Shown: positions 8,598 to 17,155 of the stretch, piece after piece
Layout of the letters: each line of letters starts with the position of its first letter
Numbering within the stretch: position 1 is the stretch's first letter
Assembly: GCA_007618135.1 (NCBI GenBank)
Contig: PHFX01000148.1
Location: 62,001 to 126,000 of the forward strand
Source: Candidatus Brocadia sp. WS118
GTDB taxonomy: Bacteria > Planctomycetota > Brocadiia > Brocadiales > Brocadiaceae
Direction of reading: 5' to 3'
Length of the DNA stretch: 64,000 nt
The notes under the pieces: generated by a model
The model's database searches: none
What the model saw: the letters and a program-made list of their open reading frames with translations, nothing else
What the model was told of the DNA's origin: nothing
Program-made: the position numbers and the translations under genes

Positions 8598-9568
8598 TAA
8601 AAAACGATCTTAACTGTGGTTGAATCCTCTACCTCACCGTATAATTCTTTATTCGAGTCAATGTTTTTTACCCTGATAATTTTTCCTACACAGCCATCCT
8701 CCTTTGCCACCCCTTTTGTTACTACATGAAGATTGCCTGCGTGAACGAACACCTTGACAAGATCACCTTTTTTGATTGCAGGAGAATTATCCACAAGTTC
8801 CGGAGTAATTGGAGTATTTGGTAAAATTGAACGTAAGGCACGTTTTCCTACAAGGTCTTCTACCTTGCGAAACGTTGTTCTGGACAGTTTTGTTGTTTCC
8901 ATCCTGCTAATTACTAGATCATCCAAAGTTAATATGTCATTTCTGTCTATTTTTTTACTGGGAGTAACAATATTCTCAAACACCCGTATATTAAAGAATA
9001 CAGGTACCTTCATAAATAGTTTATCATGAATCAATATGCGGACAATGAGTTGAATATTTCCTTTATCCTTGTTTGTCTCAACCTGCGTTACCTCCATGCG
9101 GACATCTTCTTTATTGGCAGGTAATAATTTATCCTGCATTGCTCTATCAGATTCAATGATTATTTCATCTTCTGATCGAGGCAAATTCGACAAAAGATAT
9201 TCCTTCGCCACCCTTACAATCTCGTTTCCGGTGATGGTCATTGATTCAACAGAAACGAATGAAACGGTCGTACTACCGTATGTTACTTCATTCAAATCAA
9301 TACCTTCATCCATAAGGCGTACACCAAGGAGATCCCTCTCGATCTTCCTGACATTACCAGGCCAAGGGGTATTGCCAAGAAGAACATTGCCGACCCTTTC
9401 CAATAGAAACGGGTTATTGCACGAAATAGATGCAATATCACCCAGGACTATCTGTTTTTCAGGTAAAGTTACCTTCTCCTTAAGGTCAATCTTAATTATT
9501 TCAGCGACAGCTGTATGTACGATAAAAATAATTGTTGCCGGCAATAGTATTAAATACAGCAATTTCAT
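8597..9568 (-). CDS. flgA: Flagellar P-ring assembly chaperone FlgA
   Basis: FlgA is a periplasmic chaperone for P-ring assembly. The preprotein starts MKLLYLILLPATIIFIV with a typical cleavage site (TAVAE). The C-terminal half carries the SAF domain signature: SKKIDRNDILTLDDLVI, LVGKRALRSILPNTPIT, then a KKGDLVKVFVHAGNLHVV segment and the terminal GKIIRVKNIDSNKELYGEV. The ATG at 9568 is preferred because AAGGGAG sits 8 nt upstream; the frame is open to 9601. The gene ends in a one-base overlap with flgH and follows flgG by about 100 bp. At 323 residues it is of typical length with an extended N-terminal domain. Confidence 0.93.
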   Translation of the reverse strand: MKLLYLILLPATIIFIVHTAVAEIIKIDLKEKVTLPEKQIVLGDIASISCNNPFLLERVGNVLLGNTPWPGNVRKIERDLLGVRLMDEGIDLNEVTYGSTTVSFVSVESMTITGNEIVRVAKEYLLSNLPRSEDEIIIESDRAMQDKLLPANKEDVRMEVTQVETNKDKGNIQLIVRILIHDKLFMKVPVFFNIRVFENIVTPSKKIDRNDILTLDDLVISRMETTKLSRTTFRKVEDLVGKRALRSILPNTPITPELVDNSPAIKKGDLVKVFVHAGNLHVVTKGVAKEDGCVGKIIRVKNIDSNKELYGEVEDSTTVKIVF

Positions 9569-9674
9569 AACAAAGCTCCCTTGTTTATGGATACAATTCA
9601 TCGAACCGTTTTATCGCTCTTACCCTTTTTTTCAAAGCAGTGAACTACGGCGGGAAATTTGACGTCTTATTATA

Positions 9675-10454
9675 TTATGACAGGTTATTGATGGTTGACA
9701 ACATCTCATCGCTGGCCTTTATTGCCCGGGAATTGATTTCATACGCGCGTTGTGCCGTGATAAGATTAACAAGTTCTGTAACTGTTTCAACATTAGAATT
9801 TTCCAGTGCAAACTGGTGAATCTCTCCCGTTCCTTGTGCTCCTGGTACTGATACAATTGGAGAACCGGATGCAATCGTTTCTGCATACATATTTCTGCCA
9901 AGGCTCTCTAAACCTGCCGGATTAGGAAAATTTGCCAACATAATTTGTCCCACATTCTGAAGGCTGCTATCCGAGGCCTTTATAAATACGGTTCCATCCG
10001 TTCCAATTGATATTTCTTTTGCATCCTGAATGGTGATGCTTGGTGTCAACGGCAAACCTTCAGCCGTTACAATCTCGCCCTTACTATTCAGTTCAAATGC
10101 ACCATCGCGTGTATACGCTATAGTACCGTCAGGCCGACTGATTTGGAAGAAACCGTTACCTTCAATGGCAATATCCAATGCCCGATTGGTATTCTGTTGA
10201 TTTCCCTGGGAAAATACCTTGGAGGTGGAAATTGGCCTTACGCCACCACCGAGCTGAATGCCCGAAGGTATCTCGAAACCCTGAGCAGATTCAGAACCTG
10301 CTATAAATTTTTTATCATAAAGGAGGTCCTGGAAATTAACCTGGCTCCTCTTAAATCCCGTGGTGTTTATATTGGCCAAATTGTTTGAGACATTATCGAG
10401 AAATAACTGCTGTGCCTTCATGCCTGTAGCGGCAGTATATAAAGCTCTTATCAT
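9675..10454 (-). CDS. flgG: Flagellar distal rod protein FlgG
   Basis: FlgG builds the distal rod. The N-terminus (MIRALYTAATGMKAQQLFLD, then NVSNNLANINTTGFKRSQVN) and C-terminus (NVETVTELVNLITAQRAYEI, NSRAIKASDEMLSTINNL) are the canonical FlgG D0 regions. The FQDLLYDK segment with its following insert corresponds to the FlgG-specific L-stretch that makes the rod rigid. Length (259 aa) is standard. An AAAGGAG ribosome site precedes the ATG, and flgF ends 11 bp upstream. Confidence 0.97.
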   Translation of the reverse strand: MIRALYTAATGMKAQQLFLDNVSNNLANINTTGFKRSQVNFQDLLYDKKFIAGSESAQGFEIPSGIQLGGGVRPISTSKVFSQGNQQNTNRALDIAIEGNGFFQISRPDGTIAYTRDGAFELNSKGEIVTAEGLPLTPSITIQDAKEISIGTDGTVFIKASDSSLQNVGQIMLANFPNPAGLESLGRNMYAETIASGSPIVSVPGAQGTGEIHQFALENSNVETVTELVNLITAQRAYEINSRAIKASDEMLSTINNLS

Positions 10455-10465
10455 AAAATCTCCTT

Positions 10466-11197
10466 TTATGTTACCAGTTTAATGAGTTTTTTTAGGGTAT
10501 CGTCTATCGAGTCTGTTACCTTATGGCCAAATTGATAGCCTCTCATATTGGAAATCATATTAACCATCTCGTCTATAGCATTTACGTTAGATCTTTCCAG
10601 ATAGCGTTGCGCTATTTTAAAATCGTTTGAATCCTTCGGTTGCTGTACTTTGTCTGATAATTTGTAAGCACAACCACCTATAGGTTCAAGGGCGGTTAAG
10701 TCAGGAACAGCGGCAATCTTTATCTTGCCAATTTCCTTGCCATCGGCTGAAATACCTCCGTTTTCTTTTATCGTAATGCTTTTCGTATTTTGCGGAACTT
10801 GAATCTCACCCCCCTGTCCTAAGAGAGGCCAACCTTCAGGGGTAATGATCTTCATGTCACGGGACAACATAAACTGTCCCTTTCTTGTATATGAAACTCC
10901 CGTGTCCGCTTTTACGACAAAAAAACCTTCTCCTTTTATGGAAATATCAAGGTCATTGCCTGTATATTCTAAAGTACCTTGTGAAAAATCGGTAGCAATA
11001 GTACCCAAACTGCTTCCGGTGCCATGTGAAGCTGTAGTCGTATCCTTATCCTGAGGCTGGGAAATATAGGATTGAAAAACAGCAACATTTTTCTTGTACC
11101 CAACCGTATTTATATTCGCAAGATTACGTGCTATAAGTGCCTGATAGTCGCCTTGGCTTATCATACTCGATGCCCCCGTATAAAGTCCTACAATCAT
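10466..11197 (-). CDS. flgF: Flagellar proximal rod protein FlgF
   Basis: FlgF is a minor rod component. This 243-residue protein shares the rod/hook D0 ends (MIVGLYTGASSMISQGDYQA, ARNLANINTVGYKKN; NVNAIDEMVNMISNMRGYQF) and the central GEGFFVV and YTRKGQF motifs of the FlgF/FlgG/FlgE family. It lacks the rod-stiffening insert and sits directly upstream of flgG, which together identify FlgF. The ribosome site is GGAGGAG. It is the first gene of the nine-gene operon, with a sigma-54-like element 56 nt upstream of the ATG. Confidence 0.92.
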   Translation of the reverse strand: MIVGLYTGASSMISQGDYQALIARNLANINTVGYKKNVAVFQSYISQPQDKDTTTASHGTGSSLGTIATDFSQGTLEYTGNDLDISIKGEGFFVVKADTGVSYTRKGQFMLSRDMKIITPEGWPLLGQGGEIQVPQNTKSITIKENGGISADGKEIGKIKIAAVPDLTALEPIGGCAYKLSDKVQQPKDSNDFKIAQRYLERSNVNAIDEMVNMISNMRGYQFGHKVTDSIDDTLKKLIKLVT

Positions 11198-11672
11198 ATG
11201 TCTCCTCCAAGTATAAATGGAAAACTTATTCTCTTTGCTTATTCATTCGAATGCAATATTGATACCAAACATCGTATCAAAAACTTATAGCAGATTTGTT
11301 TCTTATAAGACCTTTTTAGTCAATAGGTTCTGTCATTTATAAAACGAATTTTCAAAATAGTATTCACTCATCTCCCGAATAAATTGATTAAATTTTTCAT
11401 AGTCAGTCGAATAAATTTTCCCAGGAGGAAAGTTACTGTCTAAAAAATTTACACGATGTTGAAATACAACACTGTAAAGATAAAATTAGAAAGATGCGTT
11501 TAAAACCTTAAAATTTTTTCCGTGGTAATTCACCTTCGCACTTTGAGATTTTTTAAGAAGGGTTTCATGCTGGCAATACAGAACATGAGACTGTGTAACA
11601 GTTCACAGCAACTACACACCGGTCACTTCGTTATAATTTTAGCCACTGCGAACTGTTACTGTTCTGCCCTTA
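11198..11672. other. 475-bp gap between flgE and flgF with promoter and inverted repeat
   Basis: Besides the flgF promoter the gap holds an imperfect inverted repeat with arms 11595-11612 and 11642-11659 (GTAACAGTTC ... GAACTGTTAC, extended by CAG/CTG). It lies just downstream of the flgE stop and could be the terminator or an mRNA-stabilising hairpin of the fliK-flgD-flgE operon. There is no T-run, so intrinsic termination is doubtful. No coding frame of note was found. Confidence 0.55.
11252..11269 (-). promoter_or_regulatory. Sigma-54-like promoter for the flgF-flgL operon
   Basis: On the minus strand: TTTGGTATCAATATTGCA, again TTGG-(N)-TTGC with GG-N10-GC spacing. The C of GC is 56 nt from the flgF ATG, the same distance as at fliW. 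Its -24 box (TTGGTAT) is identical to that of the fliW element. Confidence 0.6.
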
Positions 11673-13241
11673 TTATCTCTTGAGATTGACGACTTCTGCC
11701 AGGATTTCATCCGCAGTGGTGATGACCTTTGTATTGAGCTGGAAACCTCTCTGTGCCGTAATTAACGATGTTAATTCAACGGCCATATCGACATTCGAAC
11801 CCTCTAACGCACCACTTCTGACTTTACCGGCCCGACCTGAATTGGCGTTGGCGTAGATTGCCTCACCTGAAGTAGTTGATTGTTCATATAAGTTGTCACC
11901 AATCTTATTTAAACCATTATTGTTGTTAAATAAGGCAACCTGCAGAGTAGTAAGGGTTTTTGTGATCCCATTGGTATACAATACCTTGATAACTCCATCT
12001 GAATCTATAGACATATCACTATATTTGCCATAGGCATAACCATCAGATTTTGTTGTAATGCCTGAAGTCCCGCTGTTCTGTGTTATACCATCGTTCTTTC
12101 CTGTTGTGCCAAGATCAAAGACCACCGACTGTGTAGTGCTGATACCATTAAAATCAAATTGAAGTGTCGTATCACCACTGGTGCTAAACGTACCATCATC
12201 ATTGAAGGTAATACCCGTTATCGTATTATCACTACTGGCAAATGTACCATCGTTATTATTCATGGAAGCTGTAAGATCCCATTGATTATCCATTTGTTTT
12301 GTAAATCTCAGGTTAACCAAATGCGCCGTACCCTGAGAATCATATATAGTTGCTGTTGCAGCATAGGTAGAGCCCATAAAACTATGGTCTGTCCATGTTG
12401 TCTTGCCATCATCAGTAAGCTGAAGGGTTAATTTGTCATTTCCTGCGGTGTCAGCCTTGAGGACAATCTTTCCTGAAGCATCTAAACTGGCGGTTGCGTC
12501 ACCAGAAAATGCGGTATTGATAACGCTTATAAGGTCACCAACCGTTGTGCCGTCATTGCCTGAACCATACGTAAAGGTTGCAGACAAGGTGCTCCCATCT
12601 GATTTTGTGCCTGCAATATTGATGGTTTCTCCGTCAGAGTAATCCGCTGAATTGGAATCAAGGTCATTTAAATCAGTTGATGTCGTAGCTGCTGCGGAGC
12701 TTTCCTGAAGACTGGTAGACATGATCAATGCCTCAGCCTTTTCGCTTAATAAAGCATTATTCAGATTCCCTTCAATCGTAACTTCCGATGACGCCTGACC
12801 GGAAACGGTTGAATTTTTTGGGATAACAATTTCATCACCATTTGTGTCCATAACCTTATAGCCGGTACCTGAATCAATCAGAACATTGTCACTGTCAAGT
12901 TCAAAAGCGCCTACCCTGGTAAAAAAGTTTTTGCTGCCACCGCTAACGACAAAAAATCCATCACCGTCAATACCAAGATCCAGGACCCTGCCGGTAGGAT
13001 TCATACTTCCTGTCGTAAAGTCAGATGAAATACTGGAATACTTTACCCCTTTTCCTACTTGCATGGGGTTACCGTTAGCCCCAATTGCAATCGTTTGACT
13101 TAACATGTCAGAAAACAGCAATCTGGATGATTTGTACCCATACGTGTTAATGTTTGCCAGATTATTACCAATAATATCCAGCATGCTTTGGTGGGCACGG
13201 ATACCTGAAACGCCTGAATATAATGCACTGCTGAGACCCAT
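11673..13241 (-). CDS. flgE: Flagellar hook protein FlgE
   Basis: FlgE is the structural subunit of the hook. The N-terminus (SALYSGVSGIRAHQSMLDII, GNNLANINTYGYKSSR) and C-terminus (GSNVDMAVELTSLITAQRGF, LNTKVITTADEILAEVVNL) are D0 signatures. DLGIDGDGFFVV and the central FlgE domain segment ATIYDSQGTAHLVNLRFTKQ confirm hook protein. At 522 residues it is longer than the enterobacterial protein (about 400), with a Thr/Ser/Asp-rich variable domain near residues 170-290. A GAAAGGAGG ribosome site precedes the ATG. It is last in the fliK-flgD-flgE operon. Confidence 0.96.
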   Translation of the reverse strand: MGLSSALYSGVSGIRAHQSMLDIIGNNLANINTYGYKSSRLLFSDMLSQTIAIGANGNPMQVGKGVKYSSISSDFTTGSMNPTGRVLDLGIDGDGFFVVSGGSKNFFTRVGAFELDSDNVLIDSGTGYKVMDTNGDEIVIPKNSTVSGQASSEVTIEGNLNNALLSEKAEALIMSTSLQESSAAATTSTDLNDLDSNSADYSDGETINIAGTKSDGSTLSATFTYGSGNDGTTVGDLISVINTAFSGDATASLDASGKIVLKADTAGNDKLTLQLTDDGKTTWTDHSFMGSTYAATATIYDSQGTAHLVNLRFTKQMDNQWDLTASMNNNDGTFASSDNTITGITFNDDGTFSTSGDTTLQFDFNGISTTQSVVFDLGTTGKNDGITQNSGTSGITTKSDGYAYGKYSDMSIDSDGVIKVLYTNGITKTLTTLQVALFNNNNGLNKIGDNLYEQSTTSGEAIYANANSGRAGKVRSGALEGSNVDMAVELTSLITAQRGFQLNTKVITTADEILAEVVNLKR

Positions 13242-13258
13242 GATTTACCTCCTTTCAA

Positions 13259-13717
13259 TTATTTGTCTAATGATATTGATTGAATGCTTGACGATACTAA
13301 AGTGTTTTCTGCTGATGTATCACTAACTTCTATAAGATTTGAGATGGAAACAGATTTCCCTTGAATAATAAAAGAAACCGTTCCGTCTTTTTCAAGTTTC
13401 ACTCCTTCTACAACACCCGTAAGGGTTTCATCTTGATTGCTATCGCTGCTATAGGTTATGGTCTTGCCAATAAAGGTGCTGGCCATTGTGAGTTGATCTA
13501 ATTGCAAAGAGGCTGTTTCGATACTGGTCATACTTGAAAGATACCCTGTCTGCTGTTGCTCCTGTTCCAACGTGCTAAATTGTGCTAATTGTGACATAAA
13601 TTCCGAATTATCGGTAGGGTCTAACGGATTTTGATTTTGCAATTGCGTCACAAAGAGTGTGAGAAAATTATCCATACTGATTTCTGAACTTATACTTGAA
13701 GTACTTGATGTAGCCAT
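13259..13717 (-). CDS. flgD: Flagellar hook capping protein FlgD (short form)
   Basis: FlgD caps the growing hook. The N-terminal signature is intact: [20 protein letters not shown] followed by [15 protein letters not shown]. After this come about 80 residues with a beta-rich segment (GKTITY ... [18 protein letters not shown]) like the Tudor-like half of the FlgD C-terminal region. The Ig/FnIII-like domain of longer FlgD proteins (about 220 aa) is absent. The ribosome site AAGGAGG is ideally placed. It sits between fliK (12 bp upstream) and flgE. Confidence 0.94.
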   Translation of the reverse strand: MATSSTSSISSEISMDNFLTLFVTQLQNQNPLDPTDNSEFMSQLAQFSTLEQEQQQTGYLSSMTSIETASLQLDQLTMASTFIGKTITYSSDSNQDETLTGVVEGVKLEKDGTVSFIIQGKSVSISNLIEVSDTSAENTLVSSSIQSISLDK

Positions 13718-13728
13718 CTCTTACCTCC

Positions 13729-15405
13729 TTATATAATATAGTCAACCATTAAGTTCGTTGTTTTGCCGTTGATTTCTTTTTTTGCGTTGTTGCTTATATT
13801 GTTTTGTTGTTCGGGATGATCCTCATTGCTGCCCCCCTGACTTTTCCCCTGATAATACTGCTGATTATTTGCTTCCGGGTTTTCCGAATATTTTTCTTCA
13901 TAGGTTTTATCCTGCTGTATGAATACTTCCAGTTTTTGAATTTCGAAACCACTGACAGCCACGGATTCCTTTAAACGATGCACATTGTTTTCGATGGCAG
14001 CCTTGACTTCTGCATCCTCCACAAATATTTTTGCCGTGATTTCATCATTCTCTTCACTAAAGTGGATTTTTATGCTGCCTAGTTCCGGCGGAGTAAGGTG
14101 AAGTTTGATTTCTGATCTATCACCATGGTTCACCAGGCTGATTTTTTGAAAAAGTTGTTCCATAATACTGCTGTGGAGATGTCCTGTCTCTGCGGTTAAG
14201 CTGCTGTGATAGGTATGAATTTCCCTGTTTATCGGGTTCTCCAGGGAGGACAATTGCCGTACGCTGTTTTCAAAAAACAGCTCGGTATTTTTTTGAATGT
14301 CGTTTGTATATACTTGTGTACCAATTGTGGTTTTCTGAGTATCTTCAAAAAAGGAATGACCCTTGTGTGTCTTCTGTAATTGTGCATCATCTGGTGTATA
14401 ACCTGCCTTCTCTTGTTCCGTCATAAAATTACTTTCTTCATTATTTGTTTGTTGAACGACGGGGATATTTTCCTGAGAAGTGGCATCGCCATTAATTTTT
14501 GACAAATCATTCTGTGTATCTTTTTCTCCAGTATGAGATAGAGCATTTACCGCTTGCACAAAAGAGGTATTTACGCTTTCCGGTGAAACCTGATGGGACT
14601 GAGATTTAAAGGCTGACGGAAGTTCCTTGACATTGATCTTATTCATATCTGAACCTGTGAATCCAGATGCTTGCATCGCGCCGAAAAAGGATTCACTTAG
14701 ATTATTCAGAGAAATGAATTTTTCATTTTTTTGCGTATCAATTCCTTTTATTTTCCCCTCTGGAGTGGAAAATGCGGAATAATTATTTCTGTCACCATGA
14801 GAAGTGAAATAATTATCCATATTTAATTGAGGGTTTGTCATAACTATTCTGTTTTTTATTACCTGACTTTGATTAACATTTTGAATGTCACTTTCTGAAT
14901 AATCTATAAATGTATTGGGTAAAATAGTTGATGAGGGGAGGATATTTATTATTTGATTCCCTGAATAATTCTGGTCGAGACCTGTCTCACCTCTTTGCGT
15001 TAGAGAGGAGTAGTCATCGAATTTTTCCTTGAAAGAATGGTATATATTGGGGTTTTTTCCCATACTATGTGAACTACCACACAGGTGTGTGTGTGGTAGT
15101 TCGAAGGGATTTGTCTTGTCAATGTCCTCTTGAAATAGTTCTGTAGTGTCACGTGTGGACGCAGCACCGGTTGATTTTTGTAGACTGTGCGTGTCCTGGA
15201 CTCCAGGGTCATTTATCTGTTGTTTCATTATCGTCTGGAATGAGATAGCTTCTTTTTCACCCTTATCTTCATTACCGGCATCAGATTGATTTGAGTTTAT
15301 GTCAGATATCCGAAAACCGGAATTGTTTGCTAATGGATAGTTCTTGCCTAACAGATTTTCCAACAAATCATATCCGCCACATTGTTCTACAGCTGTTTCT
15401 GGCAT
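13729..15405 (-). CDS. fliK: Flagellar hook-length control protein FliK
   Basis: FliK is the secreted molecular ruler that measures hook length and triggers the export-specificity switch. Most of the 558 residues are low-complexity and rich in Gln, Asn, Ser and Thr, as expected of the unfolded ruler. The conserved C-terminal domain begins near residue 425 (RSEIKLHLTPPELGSIKIHF, then AKIFVEDAEVKAAIENNVHR and LKESVAVSGFEIQKLEVFI) and matches the FliK hook-length domain. The start ATG has AGAGGAAA upstream. It is first in the operon with flgD and flgE, with a good sigma-54-like element 57 nt upstream of the ATG. Confidence 0.92.
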   Translation of the reverse strand: MPETAVEQCGGYDLLENLLGKNYPLANNSGFRISDINSNQSDAGNEDKGEKEAISFQTIMKQQINDPGVQDTHSLQKSTGAASTRDTTELFQEDIDKTNPFELPHTHLCGSSHSMGKNPNIYHSFKEKFDDYSSLTQRGETGLDQNYSGNQIINILPSSTILPNTFIDYSESDIQNVNQSQVIKNRIVMTNPQLNMDNYFTSHGDRNNYSAFSTPEGKIKGIDTQKNEKFISLNNLSESFFGAMQASGFTGSDMNKINVKELPSAFKSQSHQVSPESVNTSFVQAVNALSHTGEKDTQNDLSKINGDATSQENIPVVQQTNNEESNFMTEQEKAGYTPDDAQLQKTHKGHSFFEDTQKTTIGTQVYTNDIQKNTELFFENSVRQLSSLENPINREIHTYHSSLTAETGHLHSSIMEQLFQKISLVNHGDRSEIKLHLTPPELGSIKIHFSEENDEITAKIFVEDAEVKAAIENNVHRLKESVAVSGFEIQKLEVFIQQDKTYEEKYSENPEANNQQYYQGKSQGGSNEDHPEQQNNISNNAKKEINGKTTNLMVDYII

Positions 15406-15459
15406 GGTTGTTTCCTCTTGGGTAAAATGCTAAGTATCCTAAATCCTGCTTGGGTAAAT

Positions 15460-15477
15460 CAGCAACGCATATGCCAT
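15460..15477 (-). promoter_or_regulatory. Sigma-54-like promoter for fliK-flgD-flgE
   Basis: The minus strand reads ATGGCATATGCGTTGCTGA, close to the RpoN consensus TGGCAC-N5-TTGC with TTGCT at -12. Spacing is GG-N10-GC. The C of GC lies 57 nt from the fliK ATG, nearly identical to the other two flagellar operons. This is the best of the three matches. Confidence 0.7.
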
Positions 15478-15656
15478 GCTCGACAAGGTGAGAAATGTGA
15501 GACAAAAACAGTAATAGAAAATTATATAATTATTGAATAAACAGATACTTATAAATATTTACGAAAAATATAGTTTTTAAGGAATTATTTCCGTTATAAA
15601 AATGGGGATATAAATTCCGGATACTTTTTTCTCTCTCCTGCGTAATCTTTTCCGGT

Positions 15657-15717
15657 CTTTAAATAAAAAAACCTTACTGCAAAGATGTTCATTAAATACA
15701 TCTTCTGCAGTAAGGTT
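15657..15717 (-). terminator. Intrinsic terminator after the lipoprotein gene
   Basis: A long inverted repeat (arms 15670-15687 and 15699-15717, core AACCTTACTGC / GCAGTAAGGTT, continuing AAGATG / CATCTT) forms an 18-bp stem with one bulged base and an 11-nt loop. On the minus strand it is followed by a T-rich run (TTTTTTATTT). It lies 27 bp beyond the stop of the gene at 15744 and separates the lipoprotein unit from the fliK operon. Confidence 0.88.
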
Positions 15718-15743
15718 ATCTTTTCTATCCCTTGTATACGATC

Positions 15744-16367
15744 TTACGGAAGGAGTGTTTTTGTAATTTGATTTGCTACAAACTGGGAGTAGCGCCTCAT
15801 AGAAAGCAAAATCAGCCTCCACCCATATAAGGCATTTTTTTGGTGAGTACTTTCAAAGTATTGTTTTACCAGTTCTGCCATCTCATTTTCATTGCTGTCA
15901 AATACGCCGTCTGCACTCCAGACAACAAGACCACTATCGGTAGAGATCATACCGACTTTGACGCCAAGTAACATTGGCTCATAAGGACGATAATGAGTTA
16001 TATTTCCAAATATGATGGCGTCCGCGTCATATTGTTTTTTTAAGGTCAAAACCGTGTCTAAATTAACAGTTCCTCTTGTCCATATTCCTCGGTCAAGGGC
16101 AAGTGTTGCCCTGTTTTCCTCAGGTAACACAACTTCGAAACTCCCTAGTTTCCTCAATTCTACCGCAAATGCCTCCGTCACCTCGTCTATAACTGCATCC
16201 CGGTCGACGTTATGTTCAAAAGGCAACAGCAATACCCGATGGATTTGCGTTCTTTTAAATCCATCCGTTTTGTTATAATTAAGAGTCGAAGAATAGTGTG
16301 GCGGGACGCTCGAACAGCCTATGGCCGCCACGAGACATCCAACGAAAATAGTGGGTAGATATTTCAT
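15744..16367 (-). CDS. Exported lipoprotein with CsgG/TolB-like N-domain fold
   Basis: The 207-residue preprotein has a lipoprotein signal (MKYLPTIFVGCLVAAIGC; lipobox AIGC) with the modified cysteine at 18. The body reads RVLLLPFEHNVDRDAV, then AFAVELRKLGSFEVVLPEE, KKQYDADAIIFGNITHYRPY and GLVVWSADGVFDS. That sequence of strands (LLLPF, F-V-V, AIIFGNIT, VWSA) resembles the nucleotide-free Rossmann-like domain of CsgG and related outer-membrane lipoproteins. The exact family is not recognised. It follows a second lipoprotein gene by 46 bp and a strong terminator closes the unit. The place next to flagellar genes hints at an outer-membrane flagellar accessory role, which is only an inference. 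Confidence 0.72.
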   Translation of the reverse strand: MKYLPTIFVGCLVAAIGCSSVPPHYSSTLNYNKTDGFKRTQIHRVLLLPFEHNVDRDAVIDEVTEAFAVELRKLGSFEVVLPEENRATLALDRGIWTRGTVNLDTVLTLKKQYDADAIIFGNITHYRPYEPMLLGVKVGMISTDSGLVVWSADGVFDSNENEMAELVKQYFESTHQKNALYGWRLILLSMRRYSQFVANQITKTLLP

Positions 16368-16413
16368 GAAAAACCTTGTGCTGGCTAAATTATTATTTCG
16401 TAATGCATATTAT

Positions 16414-16950
16414 TTATTTTTTTCTTTCCACGAGTTGTTCTATCTTCAGGCTAATAAGTTCCTGCTTTGTCTTTGTTGCCTCAATCTGTGCCTTCGTTAA
16501 TTCTAAGGTTAGTTCTCTGATCTTTTTTTCGTAAGGTGCTTGACTTTCTTCAAGCTTTTTACATACTTTTTCGTTTTCCATAATAAGTTGCTGAGTGACC
16601 TCTACCTGTTTCTTGAATTCTTCCACTTCTGATTCGAGTGATATTTTTATTGCCTTTTCACTTTCCAGCTCTCTTTCAAGCGATGCATTTGTTCCAAGCG
16701 AAGAGGCCAAGTCTTTCCTTAATTGATCAAATTGTTCAAGGAAAGACGTCTTTTCATTTTCTTCTCCGGTATCAATAATTACCGTCGGTCCGTTAGATAA
16801 ATAACCACTACTCGTTAGAGGCAATACGGTTTCCTTACCAGAAGCATTTGTAACACCTGGATTATTATTTTTTCCCACCATAAAGGACTCGCATCCTAAA
16901 GGCGTTAAAGTAACTAAAGATAAAGCAATCAAAGGTACAATTTTTTTCAT
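16414..16950 (-). CDS. Lipoprotein with long coiled coil
   Basis: The product (178 aa) has a lipoprotein signal peptide (MKKIVPLIALSLVTLTPLGC, lipobox PLGC, cysteine 20). A short Asn/Gly/Ser-rich linker is followed by a predicted coiled coil from about residue 68 to the end (heptads such as SLERELESEKAIKISLESEV and IEATKTKQELISLKIEQLV). It is probably a lipid-anchored periplasmic spacer or scaffold. It is the first gene of a two-gene unit with the CsgG-like lipoprotein (46 bp apart). No homologue is recognised. The 205-bp region upstream contains a near-palindrome (CATGAACATGTTTCATG, about 17013-17029) that could be an operator. Confidence 0.75.
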   Translation of the reverse strand: MKKIVPLIALSLVTLTPLGCESFMVGKNNNPGVTNASGKETVLPLTSSGYLSNGPTVIIDTGEENEKTSFLEQFDQLRKDLASSLGTNASLERELESEKAIKISLESEVEEFKKQVEVTQQLIMENEKVCKKLEESQAPYEKKIRELTLELTKAQIEATKTKQELISLKIEQLVERKK

Positions 16951-17155
16951 ACACTCACCCTCTGAACGTCTAAAATCGCAACCTTTTATGCGAGCAATAT
17001 CTTGAAATTAATTCATGAACATGTTTCATGTTTTAGGCTTAATACTTTCTAAATGAATAACTTAATTATATTACTATTAACTTCAAGGTGTTTTATATTT
17101 ATTAACGTTATGAGCAAATAAAGTACCGTATAAAAAATTAAAATGGAAACGATGC

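Noticed and set aside
15577-15822. 81-codon minus-strand frame overlapping the lipoprotein gene end
   Set aside because: It runs through the terminator hairpin and overlaps the well-supported gene at 15744 in another frame.
17013-17029. CATGAACATGTTTCATG near-palindrome as a regulator-binding site
   Set aside because: It could be an operator for the lipoprotein unit, but a single short A/T-rich symmetry is weak evidence; it is mentioned only in the gene entry.
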